NCBI GenBank assembly: GCA_007844125.1
Contig: CM017570.1
Coordinates: 52,458,609 to 52,522,608, forward strand
From: Sinonovacula constricta
Lineage: Eukaryota; Mollusca; Bivalvia; Cardiida; Solecurtidae
Length of the DNA stretch: 64,000 bases
Direction: 5' to 3'
Shown: positions 1-10,839 of the stretch, piece after piece
Numbering within the stretch: position 1 is the first letter of the stretch
Layout: each line of letters begins with the position of its first letter
Notes under the pieces: model-generated
Database searches by the model: none
Told to the model about the DNA's origin: nothing
The model's input: only the letters and a program-made list of their open reading frames with translations
Program-made: the position numbers and the translations under genes

Positions 1-540
1 CTTTTTTATAGGCTCCGTCACATTTTATAATTATGTGATACAATTTACCTCATAGGAAGCGCTCACAAAACATCTATCTGCTTAGCTTTTTTACTGGAAA
101 ACCACCAGTACAATAACACTTTATCTCATACAAGGTTGCAATGCACCAAGTTTCTATATTCTTAACCCCTAACCTCATTAGTCTCCATATAACATACAAG
201 AAAAGCATTGATGCGAATCATCAAAGGGCGACGCAACAATGAAAATAATATTTATTAGAAATTCAAAGATGACTGATTTAAATTATTAAGTAAACATTAA
301 AACCACTGGAATAATTTAATTCTGGTAGATCTATATAAGGCTACTTATATGTACAATCCTAAAAAAGGGATCAACATGTCTTCATTAACAAGTATAACCG
401 TCAGATGTACACTAATGTTTAGAAATTTAATAAGTAAAAATACCTCGTTTGTGTGGAAGTTACAAACAAAGAATAAATACAAATAAATATAAAAAGAACA
501 CTATTAACCGAATTAGGACCCGTATGTTGAGAACATGTAA
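1..540. repeat. Dispersed repeat A, copy 1 (partly unique AT-rich DNA)
   Basis: No coding region is visible. From about 204 the sequence matches, in the same orientation, a stretch starting near 39193. Both have a motif of the form TTGATG-GAA-CATCAAAGG, and further on both have AAAGAAC followed by ATTAACCGAATT (about 493-515 here, 39665-39690 there). The similarity is patchy, so this is an old dispersed element whose class I cannot name. Positions 1-200 show nothing recognisable. Confidence 0.45.
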
Positions 541-723
541 ATCGCGGAACTTCCGAAATTCGGAACACCTCGCCCATTTTCGCTCCCCTATTCTCTAGCG
601 AGAACGAGAATGGCTGAAGAGGTCCACTAGCAAGTGCATTTTTATAGCGTTGCCAAAAACTGACTAGCTAGAACGAAAATGTCCGAGGACATCCGCTGGC
701 ATGTGTAAAAATTTTTTTTTCAG

Positions 724-977
724 CATTCCATATAAAGGCGGCACGCTCCAGCGCGTCACCAATTAGGACATGTTCCAGATCACCTGTGGTGTGTCACTGG
801 TTCTATGTCTGTTTGAGGTCTAACTCCACTTAAGTAACAGCTGTTCATTCCATATATAGGCGGCACGCTCCAGCGCGTCACCAATTAGGACATGTTCCAG
901 ATCACCTGTGGTGTGTCACTGGTTCTACGTCTGTTTGAGGTCTAACTCCACTTAAGTAACAGCTGTTCATTCCATAG
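724..977 (+). repeat. 122-bp tandem duplication (two copies)
   Basis: Two nearly identical 122-bp units lie head to tail (724-845 and 846-967), followed by the start of a third. Each begins CATTCCATATA and contains GGCGGCACGCTCCAGCGCG. A diverged single copy of the beginning of this unit recurs at about 39754-39792, downstream of the second copy of dispersed repeat A, so the unit probably belongs to that element. No coding potential is seen. Confidence 0.8.
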
Positions 978-1626
978 TAATCTGTATTTGACCTGCATTA
1001 ATAGTACAAATAAAAGAAATACCAAATGTGTTAATAGTGATGAAAATAGGCGAAAATCAACATTATCTCCATAAAATATCCATGATAGTCCAAACAGAAG
1101 GTAGGTCCTTTAAATTAATTGGAATTCTTGGATTTTATCCCATGTTCTTTCAGAAGTGATGCCATTATCAATACATGTAATTTAAACAAGAAAATTCACT
1201 TTTTTTTTGTCAATGTTAACTGCTTTGATTGTCACAATGCAAGCAATAAAAGTCAGCATATGCTCCAGAGAGTACAAGCATAAAAACCAAGCGGTCCATA
1301 TAAAAGGACCTACTTGCATTTGGAGATTAATTCAGGGAGACAATCCTTAAGTCTCTCAGTAGATGTCACTTTGAAGACCATAATTCTGTCAGTGCTATCT
1401 ATTTAAAAAAAACAACACACGACCTAATAAAAACCATGTGATGAAAGCCTTATCTGTACTATTTCAACAAAACTTACTGCTCTGCCATGAGCTGCTCCAC
1501 TTCTGATTGGCAGTAAATCTCACTCAATTCTAGATTGGCATATAGCTTTATTATAGGAAGGGATTGTACTAGAAATGAGATATCACAAAGTTCTCAACAC
1601 TTGGGATGCACACTGGTAGTTGCATA
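978..1626. other. Intergenic, nothing recognised
   Basis: AT-rich DNA with no supported reading frame, SINE or tandem array on inspection of both strands. Confidence 0.5.
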
Positions 1627-1800
1627 GACATGAACTCTCCCACTTTTGGAGTGAGACTCCCACTTGTAAGGTTAAAAAATACTTAAAAATGAGGGGTGTT
1701 TTACAAATTTTCAGAAATCTAACCATTTGAAAACAGATAACCAGATCTCCCACTTTGCAAGTGAAAATCTCCCACTTTGGCCTCAGAAAAAGTTCACATG
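1627..1800 (-). repeat. Dispersed repeat B, copy 1
   Basis: This stretch is the reverse complement of about 40193-40383. Shared landmarks are two CTCCCACTTT blocks, the phrase for AACACCCCTCATTTT (as its complement here), and AGTTCACATGT or its complement at an end. The pair lies in inverted orientation about 38.5 kb apart. I cannot assign a class. Confidence 0.65.
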
Positions 1801-1826
1801 TATGTAGATTGGCTTAAAAAAATCAC

Positions 1827-1898
1827 TTATACTCAGCAGCAGGGAAGAGCAGATCCTTCTGTTTATACTCAGCAGCAGGGAAGAGCAGATCCTTCTGT
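1827..1898 (+). repeat. 36-bp perfect tandem duplication
   Basis: Two identical 36-bp copies (1827-1862, 1863-1898) beginning TTATACTCAGCAGCAGGG lie just outside the TTAA-flanked MITE that starts at 1910. The short open frame running through them (1777-1986) continues into the MITE and is not supported as a gene. Confidence 0.85.
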
Positions 1899-1905
1899 GC
1901 TGTCT

Positions 1906-2400
1906 TTAAAGGTGGTATCAGACAGTTTGCCTGTATCAAATACATGTAATAATGTTTTCCCACTGTTTTGGGGAATTTTGGAATAATTGCTGCATAAACT
2001 CATACTCATATTTTGAATACTTCCTATGTTGTTAGACAATACAAATTGTGAAAAACATCACTCTAAATGTTCATTCTTTCCAAATCTATAAATAAACACG
2101 ACAATGATCTCTGCAATAATTAGATATTGACATCCGAGCAGACAACCCGGATAACGATAAGACTTGATCCTAAATGTCAGTAGTCATGTTGTTTTCTTTG
2201 TTTAAAAATAGCCATCACTGTAGTTTGGCTCTGGTAGGAAGTACCTGTTTGCAATGACGAGCGGTGATTTATGCTTGACTTTTCACACAAATCTAGGACA
2301 TCAATAAACAACGTTTTGCAGGATTTTTTCAGGTAACAAGGACTTATTTGGTTATTTGAGAAAAGAAATTTTGGTCCAAACTGTTGGATACCACCTTTAA
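1906..2400 (-). mobile_element. TTAA-flanked MITE (MITE-1), complete copy a
   Basis: The element spans 1910-2396 (487 bp) and is flanked by TTAA on both sides (1906-1909, 2397-2400). Its ends are inverted repeats: AGGTGGTATCAGACAGTTTG on the left, and on the right the complement of AGGTGGTATCCAACAGTTTG. The interior has no reading frame, so it is non-autonomous. Orientation is opposite to the copies at 49.0, 50.1 and 51.4 kb; the match is clear on reverse complementing (for example the ATTTGAGAAA/CAAATAACC and GTTTGCAATGACGA segments). TTAA targets are used by piggyBac and Kolobok transposons; the sequence does not decide between them. Confidence 0.8.
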
Positions 2401-2528
2401 TACATTAAGACATATATCAAGCTACGGTAACAAAGGTCATTTAAAACTGAGGTATGGTTGAACGACCTCTTCAGCATTTCAAGCCTCATTTTTCTCCCTG
2501 TGCCCCTAAAACCAAAAATACACAAGAA

Positions 2529-4115
2529 AGAGCACAGATGTAAGACATCCTAGGTGCTGACACAATAAAAAGCACAGATATGAGATCCTAGGTGCTGACA
2601 CAATAAAGAGTACAGATATGAGACATCCTAGGTGCTGACACAATAAAGAGCACAGATATGAGACATCCTAGGTGCTGACACAATAAAGAGCACAGATATG
2701 AGACATCCTAGGTGCTGACACAATAAAAGTACAGATATAGACATCCTAGGTGCTGACACAAGGAAAAGCAGAGATATGAGACATCCTAGGTGCTGACACA
2801 ATAAAGAGTACAGATATGAGACATCCTAGGTGCTGACACAATAAAAAACACAGATATGAGATCCTAGGTGCTGACACAATAAAGAGTACAGATATGAGAC
2901 ATCCTAGGTGCTGACACAATAAAGAGTACAGATATGAGACATCCTAGGTGCTGACACAATAAAGAGCACAGATATGAGACATCCTAGGTGCTGACACAAT
3001 AAAGAGTACAGATATGAGACATCCTAGGTGCTGACACAATAAAAGTACAGATATGAGACATCCTAGGTGCTGACACAATAAAGAGCACAGATATGAGACA
3101 TCCTAGGTGCTGACACAATAAAGAGCACAGATATGAGACATCCTAGGTGCTGACACAATAAAGAGCACAGATATGAGACATCCTAGGTGCTGACACAATA
3201 AAGAGTACAGATATGAGACATCCTAGGTGCTGACACAATAAAGAGTACAGATATGAGACATCCTAGGTGCTGACACAATAAAGAGCACAGATATGAGACA
3301 TCCTAGGTGCTGACACAATAAAGAGCACAGATATGAGACATCCTAGGTGCTGACACAATAAAGAGCACAGATATGAGACATCCTAGGTGCTGACACAATA
3401 AAGAGTACAGATATGAGACATCCTAGGTGCTGACACAATAAAGAGTACAGATATGAGACACCTTAGGTGCTGACACAATAAAGAGCACAGATATGAGACA
3501 TCCTAGGTGCTGACACAATAAAGAGCACAGATATGAGACATCCTAGGTGCTGACACAATAAAGAGCACAGATATGAGATCCTAGGTGCTGACACAATAAA
3601 GAGCACAGATATGAGACATCCTAGGTGCTGACACAATAAAGAGCACAGATATGAGACATCCTAGGTGCTGACACAATAAAGAGCACAGATATGAGCCATT
3701 CTAGGTGTTGACACAATAAAGAGCACAGATATGAGACATTCTAGGTGCTGATACAATAAAAAGCACAGATATGAGACATTCTAGGTGCTGACACAATAAA
3801 GAGCACAGATATGAGATCCTAGGTGTTGACACAATAAAGAGCACAGATATGAGACATCCTAGGTGCTGACACAATAAAGAGCACAGATATGAGCCTTCCT
3901 AGGTGCTGACACAATAAAGAGCACAGATATGAGACATCCTAGGTGCTGACACAATAAAGAGTACAGATATGAGACATCCTAGGTGCTGACACAAGGAAAA
4001 GCACAGATATGAGACATCCTAGGTGCTGACACAATAAAGAGTACAGATATGAGACATCCTAGGTGCTGACACAATAAAGAGCACAGATATGAGATCCTAG
4101 GTGCTGACACAATAA
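2529..4115 (+). repeat. 40-bp minisatellite array, left block (~40 units)
   Basis: Tandem units of 40 bp (a few 36-39 bp by deletion) contain AGATATGAGACATCCTAGG followed by TGCTGACACAATAA. Variants alternate between GAGCACAG and GAGTACAG. The unit contains the 6-bp palindrome CCTAGG. The block ends exactly at the ATAA target duplication of the LINE inserted at 4116. Two more blocks of the same array follow at 5645 and 7048. Short minus-strand frames reading CQHLGCLIS and SAPRMSHIC are products of the repeat, not genes. Confidence 0.97.
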
Positions 4116-5644
4116 CTTCAACTTCAACTTTGTACTGCCAAAAGTCAATACTGACTACATAAGGCAGGCGCAAGTCCTGAACATTGACAATTTAAGACTA
4201 ATAATTTAAAAAAAAAAATCAATTAAAAAGCATAAAACTTATTTAGGCCATTTGCAAATGCAGGTACAGTTGGGGCATCCTTAATCTCAGTCGGTAGTCC
4301 GTTCCAAAGTCGTATAGCCCGCGGAAAGAATGAGTTCATGTGGTGTTTTGTTTTTGAGTGGGGAATAAGGAATTTGTTGTTTCGTGTAGTTGTGAGATAA
4401 CAGTGATCGACATTGACCTGTTTGTTATGTATTTTGTGTAGCATTTTGAGACTGTCTTGAATTCTGCGTTACTCGAGAGTAGACCACTTTAAATCTCTGA
4501 GCATGTTAGTGACACTGCTTGTGTAGTGGTAGTCATTTTGAACATACCTTGCGGCTGACCTTTGAACCATTTCTATTCTGTGTGTGAGGTGTTTCTGCCA
4601 TGGGTGCCATATAGTTGAACAATATTCGACCTGGGGGCGTACACATGTTCTGTATGCAGCCTCTTTTAGTTGTTTGTTCTGTGTTTTGACATTTCGTCTG
4701 ATGAATCTCAGACTGTTTTTGGCCTTGTTTGTGATGGTGTTTATGTGAGATGACCAATCGAGGTTACTACTGATAGTGACCCCGAGATATTTTGCATGTT
4801 CTGTTGTTCTGAGGGTGGTGTCATGAAGTGTGTATGGGAAGATAACCGGTTTCTTTTTCCTGTGTATTCTGAGAACTTCGCACTTGTCAGGGTTAAATTC
4901 CATTGACCATTCTTTTTCCCAAAGTTCTAGGTTGTGTAAGTCTTCCTGAAGACTTTGTGCAGATGCGTGTGATTTTATTGTGAGATAAACTATTGTGTCG
5001 TCTGCAAACAGACGCACACGACTCCTGACACTTCCTGGTAGGTCGTTAATGTAGGCTAAAAATAGGCTCGGGCCCACGACCGAGCCCTGTGGGATACCAG
5101 AATGTACAGGGAGTCTGTGAGAGACCTTGTTTTCGACTAAGACCTGTTGTGACCTGTTATGTAGGAAGTCTTTAATCCATGTGGTGATGTATGGGTTTAC
5201 CCCCATGTGTTTCAGTTTGTGAACGAGTTTGTGGTGATCAACTTTATCGAACGCTTTACTGAAGTCCATGACAATGACATCAGTTTGCTGACCTTGATCT
5301 AAACTGTCTGCTATTTCCTGTGTGAAGCCAATGAGTTGAGTCTCACAGCTGTGTTTTGACCTGAATCCGTGTTGCTGAGGGCAAAGTATGTTGTGAGTGT
5401 CAAAGTAATCCATCATGTTTGACACAATGATGTGTTCCATTAGTTTTGATGCTATGCATGTGAGTGATATTGGTCTGTAGTTACTTGGTTTTGACTTTGA
5501 CCCTTTTTTGAATGCTGGTGTGATTATGGCATGTTTCCAGTCCTTAGGAACAATACCGGTGTCCAGTGACCTCTGAAATATGATTGTAAGAATCGGTGCT
5601 ATCTCTTTGTGTAATTCTTTAAGCAGCCGAGGTGAGATCTCGAG
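4116..5644 (-). mobile_element. 5'-truncated non-LTR retrotransposon (LINE, CR1/jockey-like) inside the 40-bp array
   Basis: A 1529-bp insertion interrupts the minisatellite. The array sequence ATAA is duplicated on both sides (4112-4115 and 5645-5648), consistent with a short target-site duplication. Read on the minus strand it carries the reverse transcriptase palm and C-terminal region, then a short 3' untranslated part ending in two GTTGAA repeats rather than a poly(A) tail. The 5' part (endonuclease and start of the ORF) is absent, the usual outcome of incomplete target-primed reverse transcription. Clade assignment rests on motif style only. Confidence 0.9.
4223..5644 (-). pseudogene. 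LINE reverse transcriptase, truncated and interrupted by one stop codon
   Basis: This is the coding part of the LINE. Reading from 5644 towards 4223, it begins within the RT (SPRLLKELH), followed by NYRPISLT, motif A MDFSKAFDKVDH, motif B GIPQGSVVGP, the catalytic FADD box, and YLGV downstream. In the 418-codon open stretch 4469-5725, the first 27 or so codons come from the flanking minisatellite. FADD lies about residues 240-243 and motif A about 154-160. The C-terminal part is cut by a TAA at 4469-4471 after the residues STLE. The same frame then continues RRIQDSLKMLHK without any shift to a natural stop near 4223, including the family-typical RLWNGLP. At the TAA position relatives usually have Gln, so a CAA-to-TAA change is the simplest explanation. 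The 5' truncation alone makes it inactive; apart from the one stop it looks young. Confidence 0.9.
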
Positions 5645-5785
5645 ATAAAGAGTACAGATATGAGACATCCTAGGTGCTGACACAATAAAGAGCACAGATA
5701 TGAGACATCCTAGGTGCTGACACAATAAAGAGCACAGATATGAGACATCCTAGGTGCTGACACAATAAAGAGTACAGATATGAGA
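5645..5785 (+). repeat. 40-bp minisatellite array, middle block
   Basis: About 3.5 units of the same 40-bp repeat are left between the LINE insertion and the TIR element. It begins with the right-hand ATAA duplication of the LINE and ends with TGAGA, the left target duplication of the next insertion. Confidence 0.95.
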
Positions 5786-7047
5786 CAGCGTTTTTTTTTT
5801 CTTCTTTAGCCGAGTCCGGTAAACGGACCCGTTCCCAATTGGTACCGGTCTTTCCCAATTTCGCGACCGGACCCTTCCCAATTCCGGGAACGGACCCTTC
5901 CCATTGACGCCGAAGAAGCATTTTTCCTAATTTCATCAAAAACAACCCACAAAAAAGTAGAAAAGTATCAAAAACAAACAAAATTCCGTTCAATTCTTAC
6001 TCATTTTCACTTACGCCGCTAGGATCGAAAAGTTATAGGTACGAACAAAAATGTTAGAGACTGGTTTGCAATATCTAATGGCAAACCACGAGGTATGAAA
6101 ATAGAAACATAAACCAGTCGATTCACAGAATGTGTGACGCGCTGTGGCAAAAACAATGACGCGATGGTATTTCCCCAGTTTGGGATACGCTGATTGGCTA
6201 ACAGCGAGAAATTCCTTTACCGTAAATCGCATTTTCTGTTGACGTAAAAAAAGGCATGGCTGCTACGAAATTTTAAAATGACAATCGTCCAAATTATTAA
6301 GACTTTATGCAGGTAATAGCGTATTATGAAAGAGCAATGGATAACTTTTAAATACAAGCATTGTTTTTCAAAAAACCCAGTAGATTTTGAGTTAAATCAT
6401 GCACGTTAAGATGTCTAAAACCTTTAAATGGCACATCGTCTCGAATTTTGATCCCATGTTTATTTTTCTGTTGCCGTTTTGGTCCCGATTGAGAATTGTT
6501 TTTCTAAGTGAGTAATCAATATTTTTAATGTTATAAACAGAAAGACTTAAGTTTAGATGGTTATATTAATAACAACACTGGTCACAACAGTCTGACAGAG
6601 TTTGGTATATGTTGCAATACTCATAGGACTTTGTCATATATTCTTATTATTGAAAACCCAACATAAAATAAGAGAAACAGTTGTTTATAAGGTAACAATT
6701 ATGATCAGATATACATGTAGTTTTCAACTTTTTCTTCATCAAAGTGATTTATTTTATTGCACCATCACTTTGCAGAAACATTATCATGTTTCAAATAAAC
6801 ATGCTGATAAAACTATTTTAAGACTTTTTTTCACTTTATTCCTGTCAAGTCAATAAACTTACATACAAAGAATGCAAAACCATTCACATTTATGCAAATA
6901 TTGTAATATATTCACCTTGTACATGAAATTCCCAATTAGCCTAATTTTACGATGCGAAAATTCCCAATTTGGCACCTTTCACGATTCGAAAAATTCCCAA
7001 TTTGATGGTACCGGACCCATTCCCAATGAGGCAAAAAAAAAACGCTG
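5786..7047. mobile_element. 1.26-kb non-autonomous TIR DNA transposon inside the 40-bp array
   Basis: The insertion begins CAGCGTTTTTTTTTT and ends with the exact complement, AAAAAAAAAACGCTG. The array pentamer TGAGA is present on both sides (5781-5785 and 7048-7052). Because the ends share letters with the target, a duplication of 7 bp is also possible. Subterminal regions are rich in the motif TTCCCAATT and in GGACCC: about five at the left (5830-5910) and four at the right (6930-7028), partly in inverted arrangement. This is typical of transposase-binding subterminal repeats. No transposase frame is visible; short frames at 6011-6232 (minus) and 6602-6856 (plus) have no recognisable domain. 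The superfamily is undecided: CAG...CTG ends suggest hAT, but hAT normally duplicates 8 bp. Confidence 0.8.
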
Positions 7048-8336
7048 TGAGACATCCTAGGTGCTGACACAATAAAAGTACAGATATGAGACATCCTAGG
7101 TGCTGACACAATAAAATGCACAGATATGAGACATCCTAGGTGCTGACACAATAAAGAGCACAGATATGAGACATCCTAGGTGCTGACACAATAAAGAGCA
7201 CAGATATGAGACATCCTAGGTGCTGACACAATAAAGAGCACAGATATGAGACATCCTAGGTGCTGACACAATAAAGAGTACAGATATGAGACATCCTAGG
7301 TGCTGACACAATAAAGAGCACAGATATGAGACATCCTAGGTGCTGACACAATAAAGAGCACAGATATGAGACATCCTAGGTGCTGACACAATAAAAGTAC
7401 AGATATGAGACATCCTAGGTGCTGACACAATAAAAGTACAGATATGAGACATCCTAGGTGCTGACACAATAAAGAGCACAGATATGAGACATCCTAGGTG
7501 CTGACACAATAAAGAGCACAGATATGAGACATCCTAGGTGCTGACACAATAAAGAGCACAGATATGAGACATCCTAGGTGCTGACACAATAAAGAGCACA
7601 GATATGAGACATCCTAGGTGCTGACACAATAAAACTACTGATATGAGACATCCTAGGTGCTGACACAATAAAGAGCACAGATATGAGACATCCTAGGTGC
7701 TGACACAATAAAGAGCACAGATATGAGACATCCTAGGTGCTAACACAATAAAGAGCACAGATATGAGACATCCTAGGTGCTGACACAATAAAGAGTACAG
7801 ATATGAGACATCCTAGGTGCTGGCACAATAAAGAGCACAGATATGAGACATCCTAGGTGCTGACACAATAAAAGTACAGATATGAGACATCCTAGGTGCT
7901 GACACAATAAAGAGCACAGATATGAGACATCCTAGGTGCTGACACAATAAAGAGCACAGATATGAGACATCCTAGGTGCTGACACAATAAAGAGCACAGA
8001 TATGAGACATCCTAGGTGCTGACACAATAAAAGTACAGATATGAGACATCCTAGGTGCTGACACAATAAAGAGCACAGATATGAGACATCCTAGGTGCTG
8101 ACACAATAAAACTACTGATATGAGACATCCTAGGTGCTGACACAATAAAGAGCACAGATATGAGACATCCTAGGTGCTGACACAATAAAGAGCACAGATA
8201 TGAGACATCCTAGGTGCTAACACAATAAAGAGCACAGATATGAGACATCCTAGGTGCTGACACAATAAAGAGTACAGATATGAGACATCCTAGGTGCTGG
8301 CACAAAAAAGAGCACAGATATGAGACATCCTAGGTG
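7048..8336 (+). repeat. 40-bp minisatellite array, right block (~32 units)
   Basis: The 40-bp unit continues after the TIR element. A higher-order duplication is visible: the rare variant ACTACTGATATGAG occurs at about 7634 and again at about 8111. Both are followed by the same series of variants, including a GCTAACAC unit and a GCTGGCAC unit. This implies a copied block of about 477 bp (12 units). The array ends abruptly at GGTGCCGGGG. Confidence 0.95.
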
Positions 8337-8499
8337 CCGGGGAGTGCATGCTCTTTAATACTTCCATTCATAGTAAATGTACAGGGTTTTAAAAATCACT
8401 GATTTTGTTGATTTTCTCTGAAACAGTTTAAATATTTTTAAACATGCATTTTTGGCATATAATTATACAACCTAGATAAAACTAGTCTACAAATAATCC

Positions 8500-8658
8500 C
8501 TTACTTGTGCTGATGGCAAGAAGGGCTGAATGCTTCACTGATCATACTGATTTAGGACATCAATGAATAGCGTTTTACCGGACCTTTTCCGATAACAATG
8601 ATTTGTTTGGTTATTTGAGAAAAAGATTGTTGGTTCAGACTGCTAGATATCACCTTAA
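8500..8658 (-). mobile_element. MITE-1 fragment (copy e), one end only
   Basis: This matches the right-hand end of the complete copy at 1910-2396 in the same orientation: GACATCAATGAATAGCG, then TTTGGTTATTTGAGAAA, then GATATCACC followed by TTAA at 8655-8658. The other end is missing or too diverged to see. Confidence 0.65.
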
Positions 8659-8763
8659 ATGTTGAGTCATCCTATCTGGAAACCCAACAACAGTGTGTTG
8701 GTTCTTTCCAGACTATATGTCAGAAGTTTTTCTCCAACAATAACAGTTGGATGTCAATATGAT

Positions 8764-9108
8764 AATTATAATTGTTTGTTTATTTGTTTGTTGGGTTTAT
8801 CGTCCCACGAACAGTATTTCAGTTATCTGGAGACGGTGTCCACTTGAAGCAGATATAGTGCTGCCTTCACTGTGTATAGCATGCCGTGAATACCTGGCAT
8901 GATACCACACCCAGTCACATTATCCTGACACCGGGCCAACCAGTCGTGGAACTACCCTTATATTTGCTTGAGTGTTAGCAAGGGAGCTATACCACTAACA
9001 TTTTTAACGACTTGGGTATGTCGTGGCCCGGGATCGAATCCGGGGCCTCCCATACTTGGAGCCGATGCTGTACTGACTGCGCTACCAGGTCCGGTAAATT
9101 ATAATTGT
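8764..9108 (-). mobile_element. SINE-2, full-length copy with 12-bp target duplication
   Basis: The element is 8776-9096 (321 bp), bounded by a perfect 12-bp duplication AATTATAATTGT (8764-8775 and 9097-9108). Read on the minus strand it starts with a tRNA-like head: A box around TGGTAGCGCAGTCAG and B box GGATTCGATCCC, the internal Pol III promoter parts. A family-specific body follows, containing ACCAGTC/GGCCCGGTGTCAGG and GGCATGATACCACACCCAGT as its complement. It ends in AAACCCAACAAACAAATAAACAAA. Short frames over this copy (8968-9150 and its complement) are chance. Confidence 0.9.
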
Positions 9109-9893
9109 ATTGGTGTGATAAAAACACTATCAGAATTTGCCATGATTTAAAAATGTATTTCAAAAGCAATTACCAAATTTGATGTATTAAAAAACTATGT
9201 TGAAGTGCAAGGGGTTCATTTTTTAAGAACATGTTCCAGCCATTAGCTGATGCTTTTCTCAATACTCCAGACACATTAAATCTCACTAAATCCATAATTG
9301 TGCATCCAAAGATGAGATTCAGTATAGGAAGTGACAGATGCAGAAATCAAATTTCCTGAAGTGCCCCACACTTCGGATACAATCTGGTTACTTGGGCTTC
9401 AATAATCATTATTGGTCAGTTCCGTGCTTGTTGCTGCGTCAAGATTTTAATATGAGGAAACCCATTGTGATTTCAGTAGCATACTTATTTAAGGAGAACT
9501 CCCAGCTAACATGTGCAGAATTAGGTTCTTCCCAGACAGGTTTCTTAAATAATTATAGCAGGTCGTATTATAGCCATGTTAGTTTGTCTTTATTCTGACG
9601 TACAGTGCATATATTGTATGTATATTTTGCCCAATGAAGGTTGGGAGGGGCTTCATTAACACAAAATTCTAGCCAATTCATAGAAGCACATTTTGGTTGT
9701 TGTTTACTGCAAGGTTAATTGGCTTTATAGATTATATTAAGTATACATAATCATGCTAGAAAGTCCTCCGACATGATACGCATTGGTGGTTCTTTCACAG
9801 AGATTAAAGCAAAAAGAACAAAAAGCATACACATTAAAAAAAAAGATAAAAGCAAACTTATTTGAAAAGAGATCAAAGCAAACTTATGTAAAA
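9109..9893. other. Intergenic, nothing recognised
   Basis: AT-rich sequence with no supported gene. The open frame 9338-9598 has no recognisable domain, and I see no splice-site context that would support an exon. Confidence 0.45.
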
Positions 9894-10835
9894 AGATCTT
9901 CCAGCTTGCATGTGATAGGTACATGCATAGCATTTTATTGACATTTGTCGCTAGTCTCGGATCTTTCTTCACCAAGGTCTTCCAGCTGGTATGTGATAGG
10001 TACATGCATGGTATTTTATTGACATTTGTTGCTGGACTGGGGTATTTCTTCACCAAGGTCTTCCATGTGATAGGTACATGCATGGTATTTTATTGACATT
10101 TGTTGCTGGACTGGGGTCTTTCTTCACCAAGGTCTTCCAGCTGGTATGTGATAGGTACATGCATGGTATTTTATTGACATTTGTTGCTGGACTGGGGTCT
10201 TTCTTCACCAAGGTCTTCCAGCTGGTATGTGATAGGTACATGCATGGTATTTTATTGACATTTGTTGCTGGACTGGGGTATTTCTTCACCAAGGTCTTCC
10301 ATGTGATAGGTACATGCATGGTATTTTATTGACATTTGTTGCTGGACTGGGGTCTTTCTTCACCAAGGTCTTCCATGTGATAGGTACATGCATGGTATTT
10401 TATTGACATTTGTTGCTGGTCTGGGGTCTTTCTTCACCAAGGTCTTCCATGTGATAGGTACATGCATGGTATTTTATTGACATTTGTTGCTGGACTGGGG
10501 TCTTTCTTCACCAAGGTCTTCCAGCTGGTATGTGATAGGTACATGCATGGTATTTTATTGACATTTGTTGCTGGACTGGGGTCTTTCTTCACCAAGGTCT
10601 TCCAGCTGGTATGTGATAGGTACATGCATGGCATTTTATTGACATTTGTCACTAGTCTCGGATCTCTCTTCACCAAGGTCTTCCAGCTGGTATGTGATAG
10701 GTACATGAATGGTATTTTATTGACATTTGTCACTAGTCTCGGATCTTTCTTCACCAAGGTCTTCCAGCTGGTATGTGATACCATGAATGTTATTTTATTG
10801 ACATTTGTTGCTGGTCTGGGGTCTTCCTTCACCAA
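9894..10835 (+). repeat. 81-bp minisatellite array with 74-bp variants
   Basis: About 12 units read CATGGTATTTTATTGACATT, then TTGCTGGACTGGGGTC, then TTCACCAAGGTCTTCCAG and CTGGTATGTGATAGGTA. Several units lack 7 bp (GCTGGTA), giving 74 bp. Because 81 is divisible by three, frames stay open on both strands (10050-10335, 10434-10854). The minus-strand frame repeats SWKTLVKKDP and the plus-strand frame repeats MHGILLTFVAGLGS. Dual-strand openness with no start context argues for a repeat artefact. Confidence 0.95.
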
Positions 10836-10839
10836 ATAT

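Noticed and set aside
1777..1986. Small protein with a duplicated TQQQGRADPSV segment
   Set aside because: The duplication is a 36-bp DNA repeat in an AT-rich context, and the frame runs into the terminus of a MITE.
6011..6856. Transposase remnants in the 1.26-kb TIR element
   Set aside because: The short frames on both strands show no catalytic motif, zinc finger or similarity that I recognise.
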